Translations under genes and position numbers: made by a program
Part shown: piece after piece, positions 55,129-63,507 of the stretch
Layout: every line of letters begins with the position of its first letter
How positions within the stretch are numbered: the stretch's first letter is position 1
Notes under the pieces: model-generated
Told to the model about the DNA's origin: nothing
Seen by the model: the letters and a program-made list of their open reading frames with translations, nothing else
Database searches by the model: none
Source: Oscillospiraceae bacterium
GTDB lineage: Bacteria > Bacillota > Clostridia > Oscillospirales > Ruminococcaceae
Reading direction: 5' to 3'
Length of the DNA: 64,000 nt
Assembly (NCBI GenBank): GCA_017847885.1
Contig: JAGAUA010000020.1
Location: 124,001-188,000, forward strand

Positions 55129-57039
55129 TTATTGCTTTTCTATCATCAAGTCGCAGACAAGATTTGAGAACGCAAGGGGGTCGTCGATAGGCATACCCTC
55201 GATAAGCAGAGCCTGAGTGTACAGTATCTTGCTGTAATCGGCAAGCTTTTTCTTGTCGGTCTCGTAAAGCTTCTGCAAGGTCTTGAACATCTCATGGTTC
55301 GGGTTAAGCTCAAGCACCTTTTCAGCCTTTACGGTATGCTCGTTATTGGGCATAGCGGCAAAGGTCTTTTCCATATCAAGCGATATCTGACCCTCGTTGG
55401 TAAGGCAGCAGGGGTGGGACTTAAGACGCTCGGAAAGACGTGCTTCCTTGATCTTGTCGCCCAGAGCTTCCTTGATCGAAGCAAACAGATCCTTGTTGTC
55501 CTCGGCAAGCTTCTTGAACTCTTCCTTTTCCTCGGGAGTCTCAATGTCAAGGTCGGAAGCGGATACCGACTTGAACGGCTTATCCGAATAGTTCATGAGC
55601 ATCTGGATAGCAAACTCGTCAACGCTGTCGGTAAGGTAAAGTATCTCGTAGCCCTTATCCTTAACGACCTCTGTCTGTGGCAGGCAGTCTATCTTTGCAA
55701 CGCTTTCGCCTGCCGCATAGTAGATATACTTCTGATCCTCTTTCATTCTTGAAACGTACTCGTCAAGAGTTACAAGCTTTTTCTCGAAGGAGCTGTTGAA
55801 CAGAAGCAGATCCTTGAGCAGATCCTTGTTTGCGCCGTAGCCGTTGTAGATGCCGAACTTTATCTGCAAGCCGAATGCTTTCCAGAATTCCTCGTACTTT
55901 GCGCGGTCGTTGGTGAGCATTTTTTTCAACTCGTTCTTTATGGTGCGCTCAAGAGATTTTGCGATAAGCTTGAGCTGTCTGTCGTGCTGGAGCATCTCAC
56001 GGGAAATGTTCAGCGACAGATCCTGGGAGTCAACAAGACCCTTTACAAAGGAGAAGTGGTCGGGGAGCAGGTCCTCGCACTTATCCATGATAAGCACGCC
56101 GCTGGAGAAAAGCTGCAAGCCTTTGGTATACTCCTTGGTGTAATAGTCCATGGGTGCCTGTGAGGGAATGTACAGCAGCGCGTCGTAGGTCGCAGTACCC
56201 TCAGCCTTTGCGTGGATATGGCAAAGCGGCTCGTTGTAGTCATAGAACTTTTCGCGGTAGAACTTGTTGTACTCCTCATCGGTGATTTCGGACTTGTTCT
56301 TTCTCCAAAGAGGTACCATGCTGTTGAGGGTCTCTATCTCGCTGTGGGTCTCATACTCGGGGGGAACATCGTCTGTGCCCGTGCCCTCTTTGAGGTGGTC
56401 GTGCTCCATTTCCATCTTGATGGGGAAGCGGATATAGTCGGAGTATTTCTTTACCAGAGACTTTATCTTCCACTGTATGAGATAGTCGTCGTAGCTTTCG
56501 TCGTCGGTGTTGTCTTTAAGTACAAGGCGAATTTCCGTACCCACGCCGTCCTTTTCACATTCTTCTATCGTATACCCCTCAACGCCCTCGGATTTCCACA
56601 GGTAAGCCTGGTCGGAGCCGTATGCCTTGGAGCGCACTTCAACTTCCTTTGCAACCATAAACGCGGAATAGAAGCCAACGCCGAACTGACCGATGATGTC
56701 GATATCCTCTGCGCCGCCGTTTTCGGTCTTGAACGCAAGAGAGCCGCTGTTTGCGATAGTACCCAAATTGTTTTCAAGCTCGTCCTTGGTCATGCCTATG
56801 CCGTTATCGGAAATGATAAGCACGCCGTTATCCTTGTCGGCGGTGATATTGATACAGAAATCCTCTTTCTTCATGCCAACCTTGTCGTCGGTGAGGGACT
56901 TGAAATACAGCTTGTCGATAGCGTCGCTGGCGTTGGAAATAAGCTCGCGGAGGAATATCTCCTTGTGCGTGTAGATAGAGTTGATCATCATGTCAAGCAG
57001 ACGTTTGGATTCTGCTTTGAACTGTTTTGTTTCTGCCAT
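55129..57039 (-). CDS. htpG: Hsp90-family chaperone HtpG
   Basis: 636 aa, full length. N-terminal GHKL ATPase: [32 protein letters not shown] and [15 protein letters not shown] (lid and catalytic Glu region). Middle domain with [42 protein letters not shown], and the C-terminal dimerisation domain. ATG 57039 after GGAAAGGAAA. Its leader carries two overlapping CIRCE operators, so HrcA repression with release on heat shock is predicted; in B. subtilis htpG is not an HrcA target. Confidence 0.97.
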   Translation of the reverse strand: MAETKQFKAESKRLLDMMINSIYTHKEIFLRELISNASDAIDKLYFKSLTDDKVGMKKEDFCINITADKDNGVLIISDNGIGMTKDELENNLGTIANSGSLAFKTENGGAEDIDIIGQFGVGFYSAFMVAKEVEVRSKAYGSDQAYLWKSEGVEGYTIEECEKDGVGTEIRLVLKDNTDDESYDDYLIQWKIKSLVKKYSDYIRFPIKMEMEHDHLKEGTGTDDVPPEYETHSEIETLNSMVPLWRKNKSEITDEEYNKFYREKFYDYNEPLCHIHAKAEGTATYDALLYIPSQAPMDYYTKEYTKGLQLFSSGVLIMDKCEDLLPDHFSFVKGLVDSQDLSLNISREMLQHDRQLKLIAKSLERTIKNELKKMLTNDRAKYEEFWKAFGLQIKFGIYNGYGANKDLLKDLLLFNSSFEKKLVTLDEYVSRMKEDQKYIYYAAGESVAKIDCLPQTEVVKDKGYEILYLTDSVDEFAIQMLMNYSDKPFKSVSASDLDIETPEEKEEFKKLAEDNKDLFASIKEALGDKIKEARLSERLKSHPCCLTNEGQISLDMEKTFAAMPNNEHTVKAEKVLELNPNHEMFKTLQKLYETDKKKLADYSKILYTQALLIEGMPIDDPLAFSNLVCDLMIEKQ

Positions 57040-57070
57040 TTAAAACATTTCCTTTCCAAATATATTGTTA

Positions 57071-57085
57071 CTCGTTTCAAACGAG
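57071..57085 (-). promoter_or_regulatory. palindrome in the htpG 5' leader
   Basis: CTCGTTT-C-AAACGAG, a perfect 7-bp inverted repeat about 32 nt before the htpG start, just downstream of the operators in the transcript. Confidence 0.45.
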
Positions 57086-57087
57086 TC

Positions 57088-57114
57088 TTAGCACTTTAAC
57101 CCCAAAAGTGTTAG
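57088..57114 (-). promoter_or_regulatory. second, degenerate CIRCE-like operator
   Basis: TTAGCACTT-N9-AAGTGTTAG; arms pair at 7 of 9 positions and the 9-bp spacing is that of CIRCE. It shares its last four bases with the perfect CIRCE. Confidence 0.6.
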
Positions 57115-57137
57115 CACTCAATCTCTTTGAGTGCTAA
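57111..57137 (-). promoter_or_regulatory. CIRCE element (HrcA operator)
   Basis: TTAGCACTC-N9-GAGTGCTAA, an exact match to the CIRCE consensus, immediately downstream of the -10 box of htpG. Confidence 0.95.
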
Positions 57138-57141
57138 TGTT

Positions 57142-57170
57142 AGTATAAACCAATCTTATCGTAAATTCAA
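57142..57170 (-). promoter_or_regulatory. htpG promoter
   Basis: Minus strand: TTGAAT (57165-57170), 17-bp spacer, TATACT (57142-57147). Confidence 0.75.
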
Positions 57171-57204
57171 GGGGATATCGGAAATATTTACAATTTGTAC
57201 ATAT

Positions 57205-57405
57205 TTAAGCATTGTCCTGTTTATTTGAAGAACAGTCCGTATCGGTTTCATCGAGATTATCAATTGCGTAATTCAAGCATTGAACTACAAGCTGATTTAG
57301 TGACAAATTATATTTATAAGCAAGTGAGTCAAGCTGTTCAACAAGTTCAATAGGCAAGCGAAAAGTCTTGCTTACAGTGTCATAACCCTTTTGAATTTTA
57401 AACAT
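57205..57405 (-). CDS. ribbon-helix-helix DNA-binding protein, 66 aa
   Basis: ATG 57405 after GGAGAT. SKTFRLPIELVEQLDSLAYKYNLSLNQLVVQCLNYAIDNLDE has the RHH pattern: an R-L-P beta strand, then two helices joined by a turn at Y-N-L-S. The tail is acidic and polar. RHH proteins of this size act as antitoxins, plasmid copy regulators or repressors of small operons. It is divergent from the three-gene cluster at 57578-58306, with a perfect 21-bp inverted repeat between them, so autoregulation and control of that cluster are likely. Confidence 0.85.
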   Translation of the reverse strand: MFKIQKGYDTVSKTFRLPIELVEQLDSLAYKYNLSLNQLVVQCLNYAIDNLDETDTDCSSNKQDNA

Positions 57406-57477
57406 AAAATATCTCCATTTCATAAAATACTATATTTTATATTAATTATTTATGATTTATTGTGAAAAATATACAAG

Positions 57478-57529
57478 ACATTTAAATTATTTTTGCAAGA
57501 TAAATTAATTGCAAAAATAATTTAAATGT
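57478..57529. promoter_or_regulatory. perfect 21-bp inverted repeat, divergent promoter/operator
   Basis: Arms 57478-57498 and 57509-57529 are exact reverse complements, separated by 10 bp. The inner end of each arm is TTGCAA, serving as a -35 box in each direction. To the right a TATAAT lies 17 bp further (57532-57537); to the left TGTATA lies 17 bp further on the minus strand (57470-57475). The likely operator of the RHH protein. Confidence 0.8.
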
Positions 57530-57537
57530 GTTATAAT
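57509..57537 (+). promoter_or_regulatory. promoter of the DUF697-like cluster
   Basis: TTGCAA (57509-57514, inside the right arm of the inverted repeat), 17-bp spacer, TATAAT (57532-57537). Confidence 0.72.
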
Positions 57538-57577
57538 ATTAAATAATAGGTCGAAAAATATTTAAGGAGCTGATATA

Positions 57578-57940
57578 ATGACGAAAGAGCAAAAAACTAA
57601 ATGTCATGCAATTATTCACCCTGCCGCAACAGCCGCAGGTGCTGTCGGTGCAGGTTTGGCTCAATTGCCCTGTTCGGACAATGTTATATTGGTACCGATT
57701 CAAATAGGAATGATAGTTGCATTAGGGCAAGTATTCGGACTTGAAATACTTGAATCGGCAGCACAATCAATGCTTGCTACAGCATTAACCTCTACTGTAG
57801 GAAGAGGTATTTCTCAAGCTTTAATAGGATGGATTCCCGGAATTGGAAATGCTATTAATGCTTCTACCGCCGCTGGTCTGACAGAAACCATAGGATGGAT
57901 TATTGCTAAAACTTTTGATGAGCAAACGCAAGAATTATAA
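57578..57940 (+). CDS. DUF697-like small membrane-associated protein, 120 aa
   Basis: ATG 57578 after AAGGAG. Gly/Ala-rich hydrophobic helices: HAIIHPAATAAGAVGAGLAQLP, VPIQIGMIVALGQVFGLEIL, AQSMLATALTSTVGRGISQALIGWIPGIGNAINASTAAGLTETIGWIIAKTF. The P-x-x-x-x-x-x-x-x-I-Q-x-x-M-I...G-R-x-x-S-Q...G-W-I-P-G-x-G motifs resemble DUF697, which occurs fused to GTPases or alone. No GTPase is present here. First gene of an AT-rich three-gene cluster; role unknown. Confidence 0.78.
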   Translation: MTKEQKTKCHAIIHPAATAAGAVGAGLAQLPCSDNVILVPIQIGMIVALGQVFGLEILESAAQSMLATALTSTVGRGISQALIGWIPGIGNAINASTAAGLTETIGWIIAKTFDEQTQEL

Positions 57941-57952
57941 GGAGGAATACTT

Positions 57953-58105
57953 GTGGCAAGAAAAGTTAGAAAAGATTGTAAAGTTGGTAATTTTGAAAAA
58001 AAGCATGGTATTGAAGGAGCAATAAAGCATGCAAATGGAAAAAAAGTTCGCAAAGATATGAAAATAGGCAATTTCAGAAAAGAACTTGAAAAAAATAAAA
58101 AATAG
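57953..58105 (+). CDS. 50-aa lysine-rich protein with internal repeat
   Basis: GTG start at 57953, 7 nt after AAGGAGG, stop TAG 58103-58105. The product contains RKVRKDCKVGNFEKKHG and, 30 residues later, KKVRKDMKIGNFRKELE: an internal duplication of V-R-K-D-x-K-x-G-N-F. About one third Lys/Arg, so nucleic-acid or membrane-phosphate binding is plausible. Falls below usual length cut-offs. Between the DUF697-like gene (12 bp) and the 62-aa gene (12 bp), each with its own good ribosome site. Not recognised. Confidence 0.7.
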   Translation: MARKVRKDCKVGNFEKKHGIEGAIKHANGKKVRKDMKIGNFRKELEKNKK

Positions 58106-58117
58106 AGGTGTTTTTAA

Positions 58118-58306
58118 ATGGCTCAAAGTAAAGAAACCTTGATAAAAAGATTTAACTCAACAGCCGACACATATGAAGAAAAAGGTAAGCGTGAATGGGC
58201 TTATGCTAAAAACGGTCTTGGAGGCGAACACTATGCCTATGCAAGAGATGCATTTGAACGTGCAAAACGTAATCGTGAAAAAGCAGAAAAATTAAGACAG
58301 GAATGA
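58118..58306 (+). CDS. 62-aa charged helical protein
   Basis: ATG 58118 after AGAGGTG. Strongly helical and charged: SKETLIKRFNSTADTYEEKGKREWAYAKN, a short GLGGEHYAYARD turn, FERAKRNREKAEKLRQE. No signal or membrane segment. Last gene of the accessory cluster and followed by a strong terminator. Not recognised. Confidence 0.75.
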   Translation: MAQSKETLIKRFNSTADTYEEKGKREWAYAKNGLGGEHYAYARDAFERAKRNREKAEKLRQE

Positions 58307-58313
58307 ATAACAC

Positions 58314-58341
58314 CCCCGTATCACACGATACGGGGATTTTT
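58314..58341 (+). terminator. rho-independent terminator of the accessory cluster
   Basis: 9-bp stem CCCCGTATC / GATACGGGG, loop ACAC, then ATTTTT. Confidence 0.88.
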
Positions 58342-58352
58342 GCGTTTTCCCG

Positions 58353-58381
58353 TTGCAGTTACTCTGAAAATGTGATATAAT
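58353..58381 (+). promoter_or_regulatory. folC promoter
   Basis: TTGCAG (58353-58358), 17-bp spacer, TATAAT (58376-58381). Confidence 0.7.
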
Positions 58382-58414
58382 AACAATAATTGTTTGTAAA
58401 ATAAAGGTGATATT

Positions 58415-59668
58415 TTGGATATTTACGGCGCAATGAACTATATAAACAGCTTTTCAAAGCTTGGAAAGCCCGTGAACAACCTGCTGAGATTTGCACGTAT
58501 AATGCGCGCGCTGGGCAATCCCCAGCAGCATCTCCGCTTCGTTCACGTTGCAGGAACTAACGGCAAGGGCTCGACCGTCCGCATGATAGCAAGCTCCCTG
58601 ACAAAGTCGGGGTACAGAACGGGTGAGTTCACCTCCCCGTTTATAAGGGTATACAACGACAGGATACGCATTGACGGGATAAACATCTCCGACATGGAGC
58701 TTGCCGACATCGTTACGCGGATAAGACCCGTTATCGACGGCTTATGCACCGACTGCTCACAATTTGAGATAACCACGGCGATAGCGTTCATATACTTTGC
58801 TGAGAAAAAGTGCGACATCGTTGTTCTGGAAGCAGGTCTGGGGGGACTTCTCGACTGCACCAACATTATCGAAAATCCCTGCGTTTCGGTCATTACCTCA
58901 ATTTCCCTCGACCACACCGCCGTGCTTGGGGATACAATTGAAACAATCGCACGCCAAAAGGCTGGCATTATCAAGCAGGACTGTCCCGTTGTGCTTGCGC
59001 CCTCACAAAAGCGTGAGGTGTACGCGCTGGTGTACCGAACTGCAACGCAGTTCAACTCCCTGTTTATTACCCCAAACACGGGCAGGCTTAAGATAGAAAA
59101 GTGCGGCTGCACGGGCAACCGCTTTTCCTACAAGGGCATGACCTACATCACCGCCATGGCGGGCAGGCATCAGATAGACAACGCTCTCACCGCGATAGAG
59201 ACGTTATACACGCTGAAAAAAAGCGGCTTTAACAGGATATCCTACGTGCATATTTACGACGGGATAAAAACCGCGGAGGTGCCCAGCAGGTGTCAGATAA
59301 TCCGCGAGGACAAGCCCTTTGTGATAATAGACGGCGCTCATAATCCCGACGGCATGAGGGCGCTTGCGGACTTTATAAGGACCGTGCCCAAAGCGCCGAA
59401 GATAATGGTCTGCGGCATGATGGAGGACAAGGATTGGCAGACGGCGATAGGCTATATCAGCCGCTATATTGACAGGGCGGTGTGCCTTGACGGTTTTGCT
59501 CCGAAAACGGTTTTTGCGCCGCGGCTTGCGGAGATGTTCCGCGAGGCGGAGGTATCCAGCATCAACGACGCGGTAGCAAGAGCGGTGACCCTTGCAGGCA
59601 CGGACGGAATGGTAGTTGTGGCAGGCTCGCTTTATCTTGCGGCTGCGCTCCAGAAGCATACAAAATAA
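58415..59668 (+). CDS. folC: bifunctional dihydrofolate synthase / folylpolyglutamate synthase
   Basis: 417 aa from TTG 58415 (AAAGGTGA upstream; ATG 58433 is an alternative). Mur-ligase-type fold: P-loop VAGTNGKGSTVRMIASSL, FTSPFIRVYNDRIRIDG, ISLDHTAVLGDTIETIARQKAGIIK with the metal-binding His, and DGAHNPDGMRAL in the C-terminal domain. Adds glutamate to dihydropteroate and to folates. Followed 17 bp later by the PIN/NYN-like gene. Confidence 0.95.
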   Translation: MDIYGAMNYINSFSKLGKPVNNLLRFARIMRALGNPQQHLRFVHVAGTNGKGSTVRMIASSLTKSGYRTGEFTSPFIRVYNDRIRIDGINISDMELADIVTRIRPVIDGLCTDCSQFEITTAIAFIYFAEKKCDIVVLEAGLGGLLDCTNIIENPCVSVITSISLDHTAVLGDTIETIARQKAGIIKQDCPVVLAPSQKREVYALVYRTATQFNSLFITPNTGRLKIEKCGCTGNRFSYKGMTYITAMAGRHQIDNALTAIETLYTLKKSGFNRISYVHIYDGIKTAEVPSRCQIIREDKPFVIIDGAHNPDGMRALADFIRTVPKAPKIMVCGMMEDKDWQTAIGYISRYIDRAVCLDGFAPKTVFAPRLAEMFREAEVSSINDAVARAVTLAGTDGMVVVAGSLYLAAALQKHTK

Positions 59669-59685
59669 ATTTGGGAAGTGATAGT

Positions 59686-60489
59686 ATGGCAGTATATTTA
59701 GTTGATTTTGAAAATGTTACATCGGCAGGAATTTCGGGTATCCAGCGGCTTACAAAGGAGGATAAGGTCTACATTTTTTATACGGCAAACGCGGCGAATA
59801 TGTCCTTTTCGGCGCACCTTAACCTGCTCTCAAGTCCTGCGGAGATAACCTATTACAGCGTTGCCAGCGGCGGCAAAAACGCTCTCGATTTTCAGCTTGC
59901 AAGCTTTCTCGGATACCTTATCAGCAAGGGCGAGGATAAGCAGTTCTGCATAATCAGCAACGACCGGGGCTATGAATATGTACGGGATTTTTGGGAAAGA
60001 AGCGGCATACCCGTTAATATTTCCATAAACAGCGCGTCGTCGGTGAACAAGGCGCTGATGATGTTTGAGTCGCCGTTTATGGCTAAGATACAGCAAAACG
60101 ATGCTCCTGCGGTGTCTCTCGATACCGTGGCGGCGGAAAAAAGTGCAGACGTGCAGGAACAGCCTGCACCCGAAAAGGAAGCAAAGCCCGTGCCGAAAAA
60201 GCGTGGCAGAAAGCCGAATGTTACGGAAAAAGCGGCTGCACCCCAAAAGAAGCAGAATGTTCCCAAAAAGGCGGAGGGCGTTCCTGACATACTGAAAAAT
60301 GCACTTGCCAAAGCCGATGTGACCTCGGAGCAGGAGACGGCAGAGGTGCTGGAGCTTGTGAAAACTGCCGACGGAAAGCAGCAGTTTTACCGCGGCATAC
60401 TGAAAATTTTCGGCATGGAAAAGGGCGTTTCGGTATATAAGGCGGTGCGCCCCGAATATACTAATCTTGTGAAAACCGTAAAGCAATAA
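59686..60489 (+). CDS. PIN/NYN-like domain protein with basic AT-hook-like linker
   Basis: 267 aa from ATG 59686 (GGGAAGTGA). The N-terminal ~130 residues look like a PIN/NYN fold: VYLVDFENVTSAGISG, a D-rich centre (KNALDFQLASFLGYLI) and CIISNDRGYEYVRDFW, placing acidic residues as in metal-dependent ribonucleases. Then an acidic/basic linker with VPKKRGRKPN (AT-hook type) and a C-terminal helical part (VLELVKTADGKQQFYRGILKIFGMEKGVSVYKAVRPEY). Nuclease activity is inferred from fold resemblance only. Probably co-transcribed with folC. Confidence 0.75.
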   Translation: MAVYLVDFENVTSAGISGIQRLTKEDKVYIFYTANAANMSFSAHLNLLSSPAEITYYSVASGGKNALDFQLASFLGYLISKGEDKQFCIISNDRGYEYVRDFWERSGIPVNISINSASSVNKALMMFESPFMAKIQQNDAPAVSLDTVAAEKSADVQEQPAPEKEAKPVPKKRGRKPNVTEKAAAPQKKQNVPKKAEGVPDILKNALAKADVTSEQETAEVLELVKTADGKQQFYRGILKIFGMEKGVSVYKAVRPEYTNLVKTVKQ

Positions 60490-60581
60490 AAATTCGGGAC
60501 AAGCACTCGAATTTGTATAAATAGACGGAAAAACTGCGAAAAATTTGTTATATAATTTTGTTGCAAAATTTTAACGTTCTC

Positions 60582-60610
60582 TTGATATTAAACGTTTAAC
60601 ATGGTATAAT
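60582..60610 (+). promoter_or_regulatory. promoter of the GH94 gene
   Basis: TTGATA (60582-60587), 17-bp spacer, TATAAT (60605-60610); leader of about 110 nt. Confidence 0.75.
60588..60599 (+). promoter_or_regulatory. LacI-family-type operator in the GH94 promoter spacer
   Basis: Perfect palindrome TTAAACGTTTAA with a central CG, filling most of the -35/-10 spacer. This is the usual form and site of LacI/GalR-type operators in Firmicutes; the cognate repressor is not in the window. Confidence 0.6.
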
Positions 60611-60730
60611 GGCTATAATAGTGCAGACAGGTTTCGACTTTGTCTGCGGTCGCTATTGTCATTAAATATATCTGCGGCAGAGCAGAATTGACCGTGATAA
60701 CACGGTATAGCAGAAAGGATGGTTTTTCAG

Positions 60731-63205
60731 ATGAAATTCGGCTTCTACGACGACGCAAACAAAGAGTATGTCATTACCTCGCCAAAGACTCCTTACCCTT
60801 GGATAAACTACCTGGGTACACAGGATTTCTTTGCGCTTATCTCCAACACGGCAGGCGGCTACCACTTCTACAAGGACGCTCGTCTTGCTCGTATCACACG
60901 TTACCGCTACAACAACGTTCCTGCTGACGCAGGCGGACGTTACTTCTACATAAACGACAACGGCACTGTCTGGAATCCCGGCTGGTCTCCCGTAAAGACA
61001 GAGCTTGACGAGTACAAGTGCCGCCACGGTATGGGCTACACTGTTATCAGCGGCAAGAAGAACGGTCTTTCCGCAGAGGTAACATTCTTCGTTCCCCAGA
61101 ACTTCACGGGTGAGGTTCAGAAGGTCGTTCTCAAAAACGAGAGCGGCGCTCCCAAGAGCTTCAAGCTGTTCTCCTTTATCGAGTGGTGTCTTTGGGACGC
61201 TCAGGACGACTCCACAAACTTCCAGAGAAACTTCAACACAGGCGAGGTAGAGCTTGAAAAGAACGGCGCTGTTATCTACCACAAGACCGAATACAAGGAA
61301 AGAAGAAACCACTTCGCTTTCTATGCTGTAAACGATACTGTTGACGGCTTCGATACCGACCGCGAGACCTTTATGGGCGATATCTACCACGATTTCCACA
61401 ATCCTCAGACGGTTATGGACGGCAAGCCTGCAAACTCCGTTGCTGACGGCTGGTCGCCTATCGCTTCCCACTGCAAGAACATCACTCTTGCGGCAGGCGA
61501 GGAAAAGACTCTCGTATTCATGCTTGGCTATGTTGAAAATCCGTACCCCGAAAAGTTCAATGCTGACGGCACAATGAACAAGTCCAAGGCTTACGAGATG
61601 ATGGCTAAGTACGACACCGCAGAAAAGGTTGACGCTGCACTTGCAGAGCTTAAGAAGACATGGGACGAGCTGCTTGCTAAGTATACCCTCACTTCTCCCG
61701 ACGAAAAGCTCAACAGACAGGTCAACATCTGGAACCAGTACCAGTGTATGGTCACATTCAATATGTCCCGTTCCGCTTCTTACTTTGAAAGCGGTATCGG
61801 ACGCGGCATGGGCTTCCGTGACTCCAACCAGGACCTTCTCGGCTTCGTTCACCAGATACCCGAAAGAGCAAGAGAGAGAATTCTCGATATTGCCGCAACA
61901 CAGCTTGAAGACGGCGGCAACTACCATCAGTACCAGCCTCTTACCAAGAAGGGCAACGACGCTGCAGGTACAAACTTCAACGATGACCCCCTGTGGATGA
62001 TCCTTTCCACAGCCGCTTATATCAAGGAAACAGGCGACTACGATATCCTCAAGGAAATGGTTGACTACAAGAATGACCCTGCTCTTGCACAGCCCCTCCT
62101 CGACCACCTGAAGAGAAGCTTCTATCACGTTGTAAACAACAAGGGTCCTCACGGTCTGCCCCTTATCGGACGTGCTGACTGGAACGACTGCCTCAACCTT
62201 AACTGCTTCTCCCGTGTACCCGGCGAAAGCTTCCAGAACACGGCTTCCAACATTGCAAAGGAAGTTGACCCCGAGACAGGCAAGCCGCTGAACGAAGAAA
62301 CTGCTGAGTCTGTAATGATCGCAGGTATGTTCACATACATCGGACCTGAGTACGTTGAGCTTTGCCGCAGAATGGGCGACAATGCCGAGGCTGACAAGGC
62401 ACAGGCTGAGATCGACAAGATGAAGGAAGCTATCGTTAAGTACGGCTGGGACGGCGAATGGTTTCTCCGTGCATACGACGCTTACGGCAAGAAGGTCGGC
62501 TCTCACGAAAACGAAGAGGGCAAGATATTCATCGAACCCCAGGGCTTCTGCGTAATGTCCGACATCGGCGGCAAGGAGTTCACAGAAAAGACTATGGCAA
62601 GCATCGACAAGTACCTGGGCACAGAGCATGGTCTTGTTCTTAACAACCCTGCATTTACAAAGTACGTTGTAGAGTACGGCGAGATCTCCACATACCCCGG
62701 CGGATACAAGGAGAACGCAGGTATCTTCTGCCACAACAACGCATGGATCATGTGCGCTGCTGCTCACGCTGGCATGGGCGACCTTGCATTTGACTACTAC
62801 ACAAGAATTGCTCCTGCATATCAGGAGGACGAAAAGCTCCACAGAACCGAGCCTTATGTTTACGCTCAGATGATCGCAGGCAAGGACGCTAAGCGTTTCG
62901 GTGAGGCTAAGAACAGCTGGCTTACCGGTACTGCTGCTTGGAACTTCGTGGCTATCTCCCAGTACATTCTGGGTATCATTCCCGATTACAGCGGTCTGAA
63001 GATCGACCCGTCCATTCCTAAGGCTTGGGACGGCTACACCGTTTCACGTTTCTATCGCGGCGCTACATACAACATCAAGATAGAAAACCCCAACCATGTT
63101 TCAAAGGGTATCAAGTCTGTAACTGTTGACGGCAAGGCTATCGAGGGCAATGTTCTCCCGAACTTTGACGGCGGCGTTCACGAGGTTGTAGCTGTAATGG
63201 GCTGA
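60731..63205 (+). CDS. cellobiose phosphorylase, glycoside hydrolase family 94
   Basis: Phosphorolyses cellobiose to glucose 1-phosphate and glucose, saving ATP in cellodextrin use. 824 aa from ATG 60731 (GAAAGGATGG). The start [20 protein letters not shown] resembles Ruminococcus/Clostridium enzymes; N-terminal beta-sandwich, then the (alpha/alpha)6 barrel with [16 protein letters not shown], catalytic Asp in [14 protein letters not shown] (about residue 485) and [18 protein letters not shown]. No signal peptide: cytoplasmic. Strong codon bias suggests high expression. Cellobiose rather than chitobiose specificity is inferred from overall resemblance. Confidence 0.94.
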   Translation: MKFGFYDDANKEYVITSPKTPYPWINYLGTQDFFALISNTAGGYHFYKDARLARITRYRYNNVPADAGGRYFYINDNGTVWNPGWSPVKTELDEYKCRHGMGYTVISGKKNGLSAEVTFFVPQNFTGEVQKVVLKNESGAPKSFKLFSFIEWCLWDAQDDSTNFQRNFNTGEVELEKNGAVIYHKTEYKERRNHFAFYAVNDTVDGFDTDRETFMGDIYHDFHNPQTVMDGKPANSVADGWSPIASHCKNITLAAGEEKTLVFMLGYVENPYPEKFNADGTMNKSKAYEMMAKYDTAEKVDAALAELKKTWDELLAKYTLTSPDEKLNRQVNIWNQYQCMVTFNMSRSASYFESGIGRGMGFRDSNQDLLGFVHQIPERARERILDIAATQLEDGGNYHQYQPLTKKGNDAAGTNFNDDPLWMILSTAAYIKETGDYDILKEMVDYKNDPALAQPLLDHLKRSFYHVVNNKGPHGLPLIGRADWNDCLNLNCFSRVPGESFQNTASNIAKEVDPETGKPLNEETAESVMIAGMFTYIGPEYVELCRRMGDNAEADKAQAEIDKMKEAIVKYGWDGEWFLRAYDAYGKKVGSHENEEGKIFIEPQGFCVMSDIGGKEFTEKTMASIDKYLGTEHGLVLNNPAFTKYVVEYGEISTYPGGYKENAGIFCHNNAWIMCAAAHAGMGDLAFDYYTRIAPAYQEDEKLHRTEPYVYAQMIAGKDAKRFGEAKNSWLTGTAAWNFVAISQYILGIIPDYSGLKIDPSIPKAWDGYTVSRFYRGATYNIKIENPNHVSKGIKSVTVDGKAIEGNVLPNFDGGVHEVVAVMG

Positions 63206-63507
63206 TTACTTAGCTAAAGTTTATTGTGTCTCTCCCTGTCTGACGGGGAGGGACATAATAGTATTACTAATTTCCAATAAAGTAAAAAATCGCTGAAAGT
63301 CGTTTTAAGTTTTTTGTTGGGGCGGATATTATCCTCCCGATATCGAAACTCATTTAAGCTTTTACTTGATTTTTTATACACTTTAATTGGATATAAGGAG
63401 AATATGTATGAAAAATAATAAAACATCAGAAAAGGCTATTGCAGGCTGACCGGGAGGTTAAGCATTGCAGCCTCCCAAAAGGTATTTTACTTTTAGGAGG
63501 AATAGTC
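63206..63507 (+). other. 302-bp intergenic region after GH94
   Basis: Holds a 3' hairpin (63227-63236 with 63245-63255, TGTCTCTCCC / GGGAGGGACA) without a clear T tract, a degenerate GTTGGGGCGGATATT-type repeat unit at 63316-63340, a 13-codon leader ORF (63408-63449) and a GGGAGG/CCTCCC hairpin (63452-63457, 63471-63476) before the RNHCP gene. Confidence 0.6.
63408..63449 (+). CDS. possible 13-aa leader peptide
   Basis: ATG 63408 after AAGGAG, product MKNNKTSEKAIAG. It is followed directly by a GGGAGG/CCTCCC hairpin and then by the ribosome site of the RNHCP gene. The arrangement is that of a translated leader, but no amino-acid bias points to a signal. Confidence 0.3.
   Translation: MKNNKTSEKAIAG

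Noticed and set aside
57205-58306. Classical two-gene toxin-antitoxin system
   Set aside because: The RHH gene is divergent from, not co-transcribed with, its neighbours, and none of the three small proteins resembles ParE, RelE, MazF or other known toxins; kept only as an open possibility within the islet finding.
60662-62842. Long open frame antisense to the GH94 gene
   Set aside because: Same cause as above: the biased codons of a highly expressed gene remove antisense stops. The product looks like low-complexity Val/Leu/Cys sequence.
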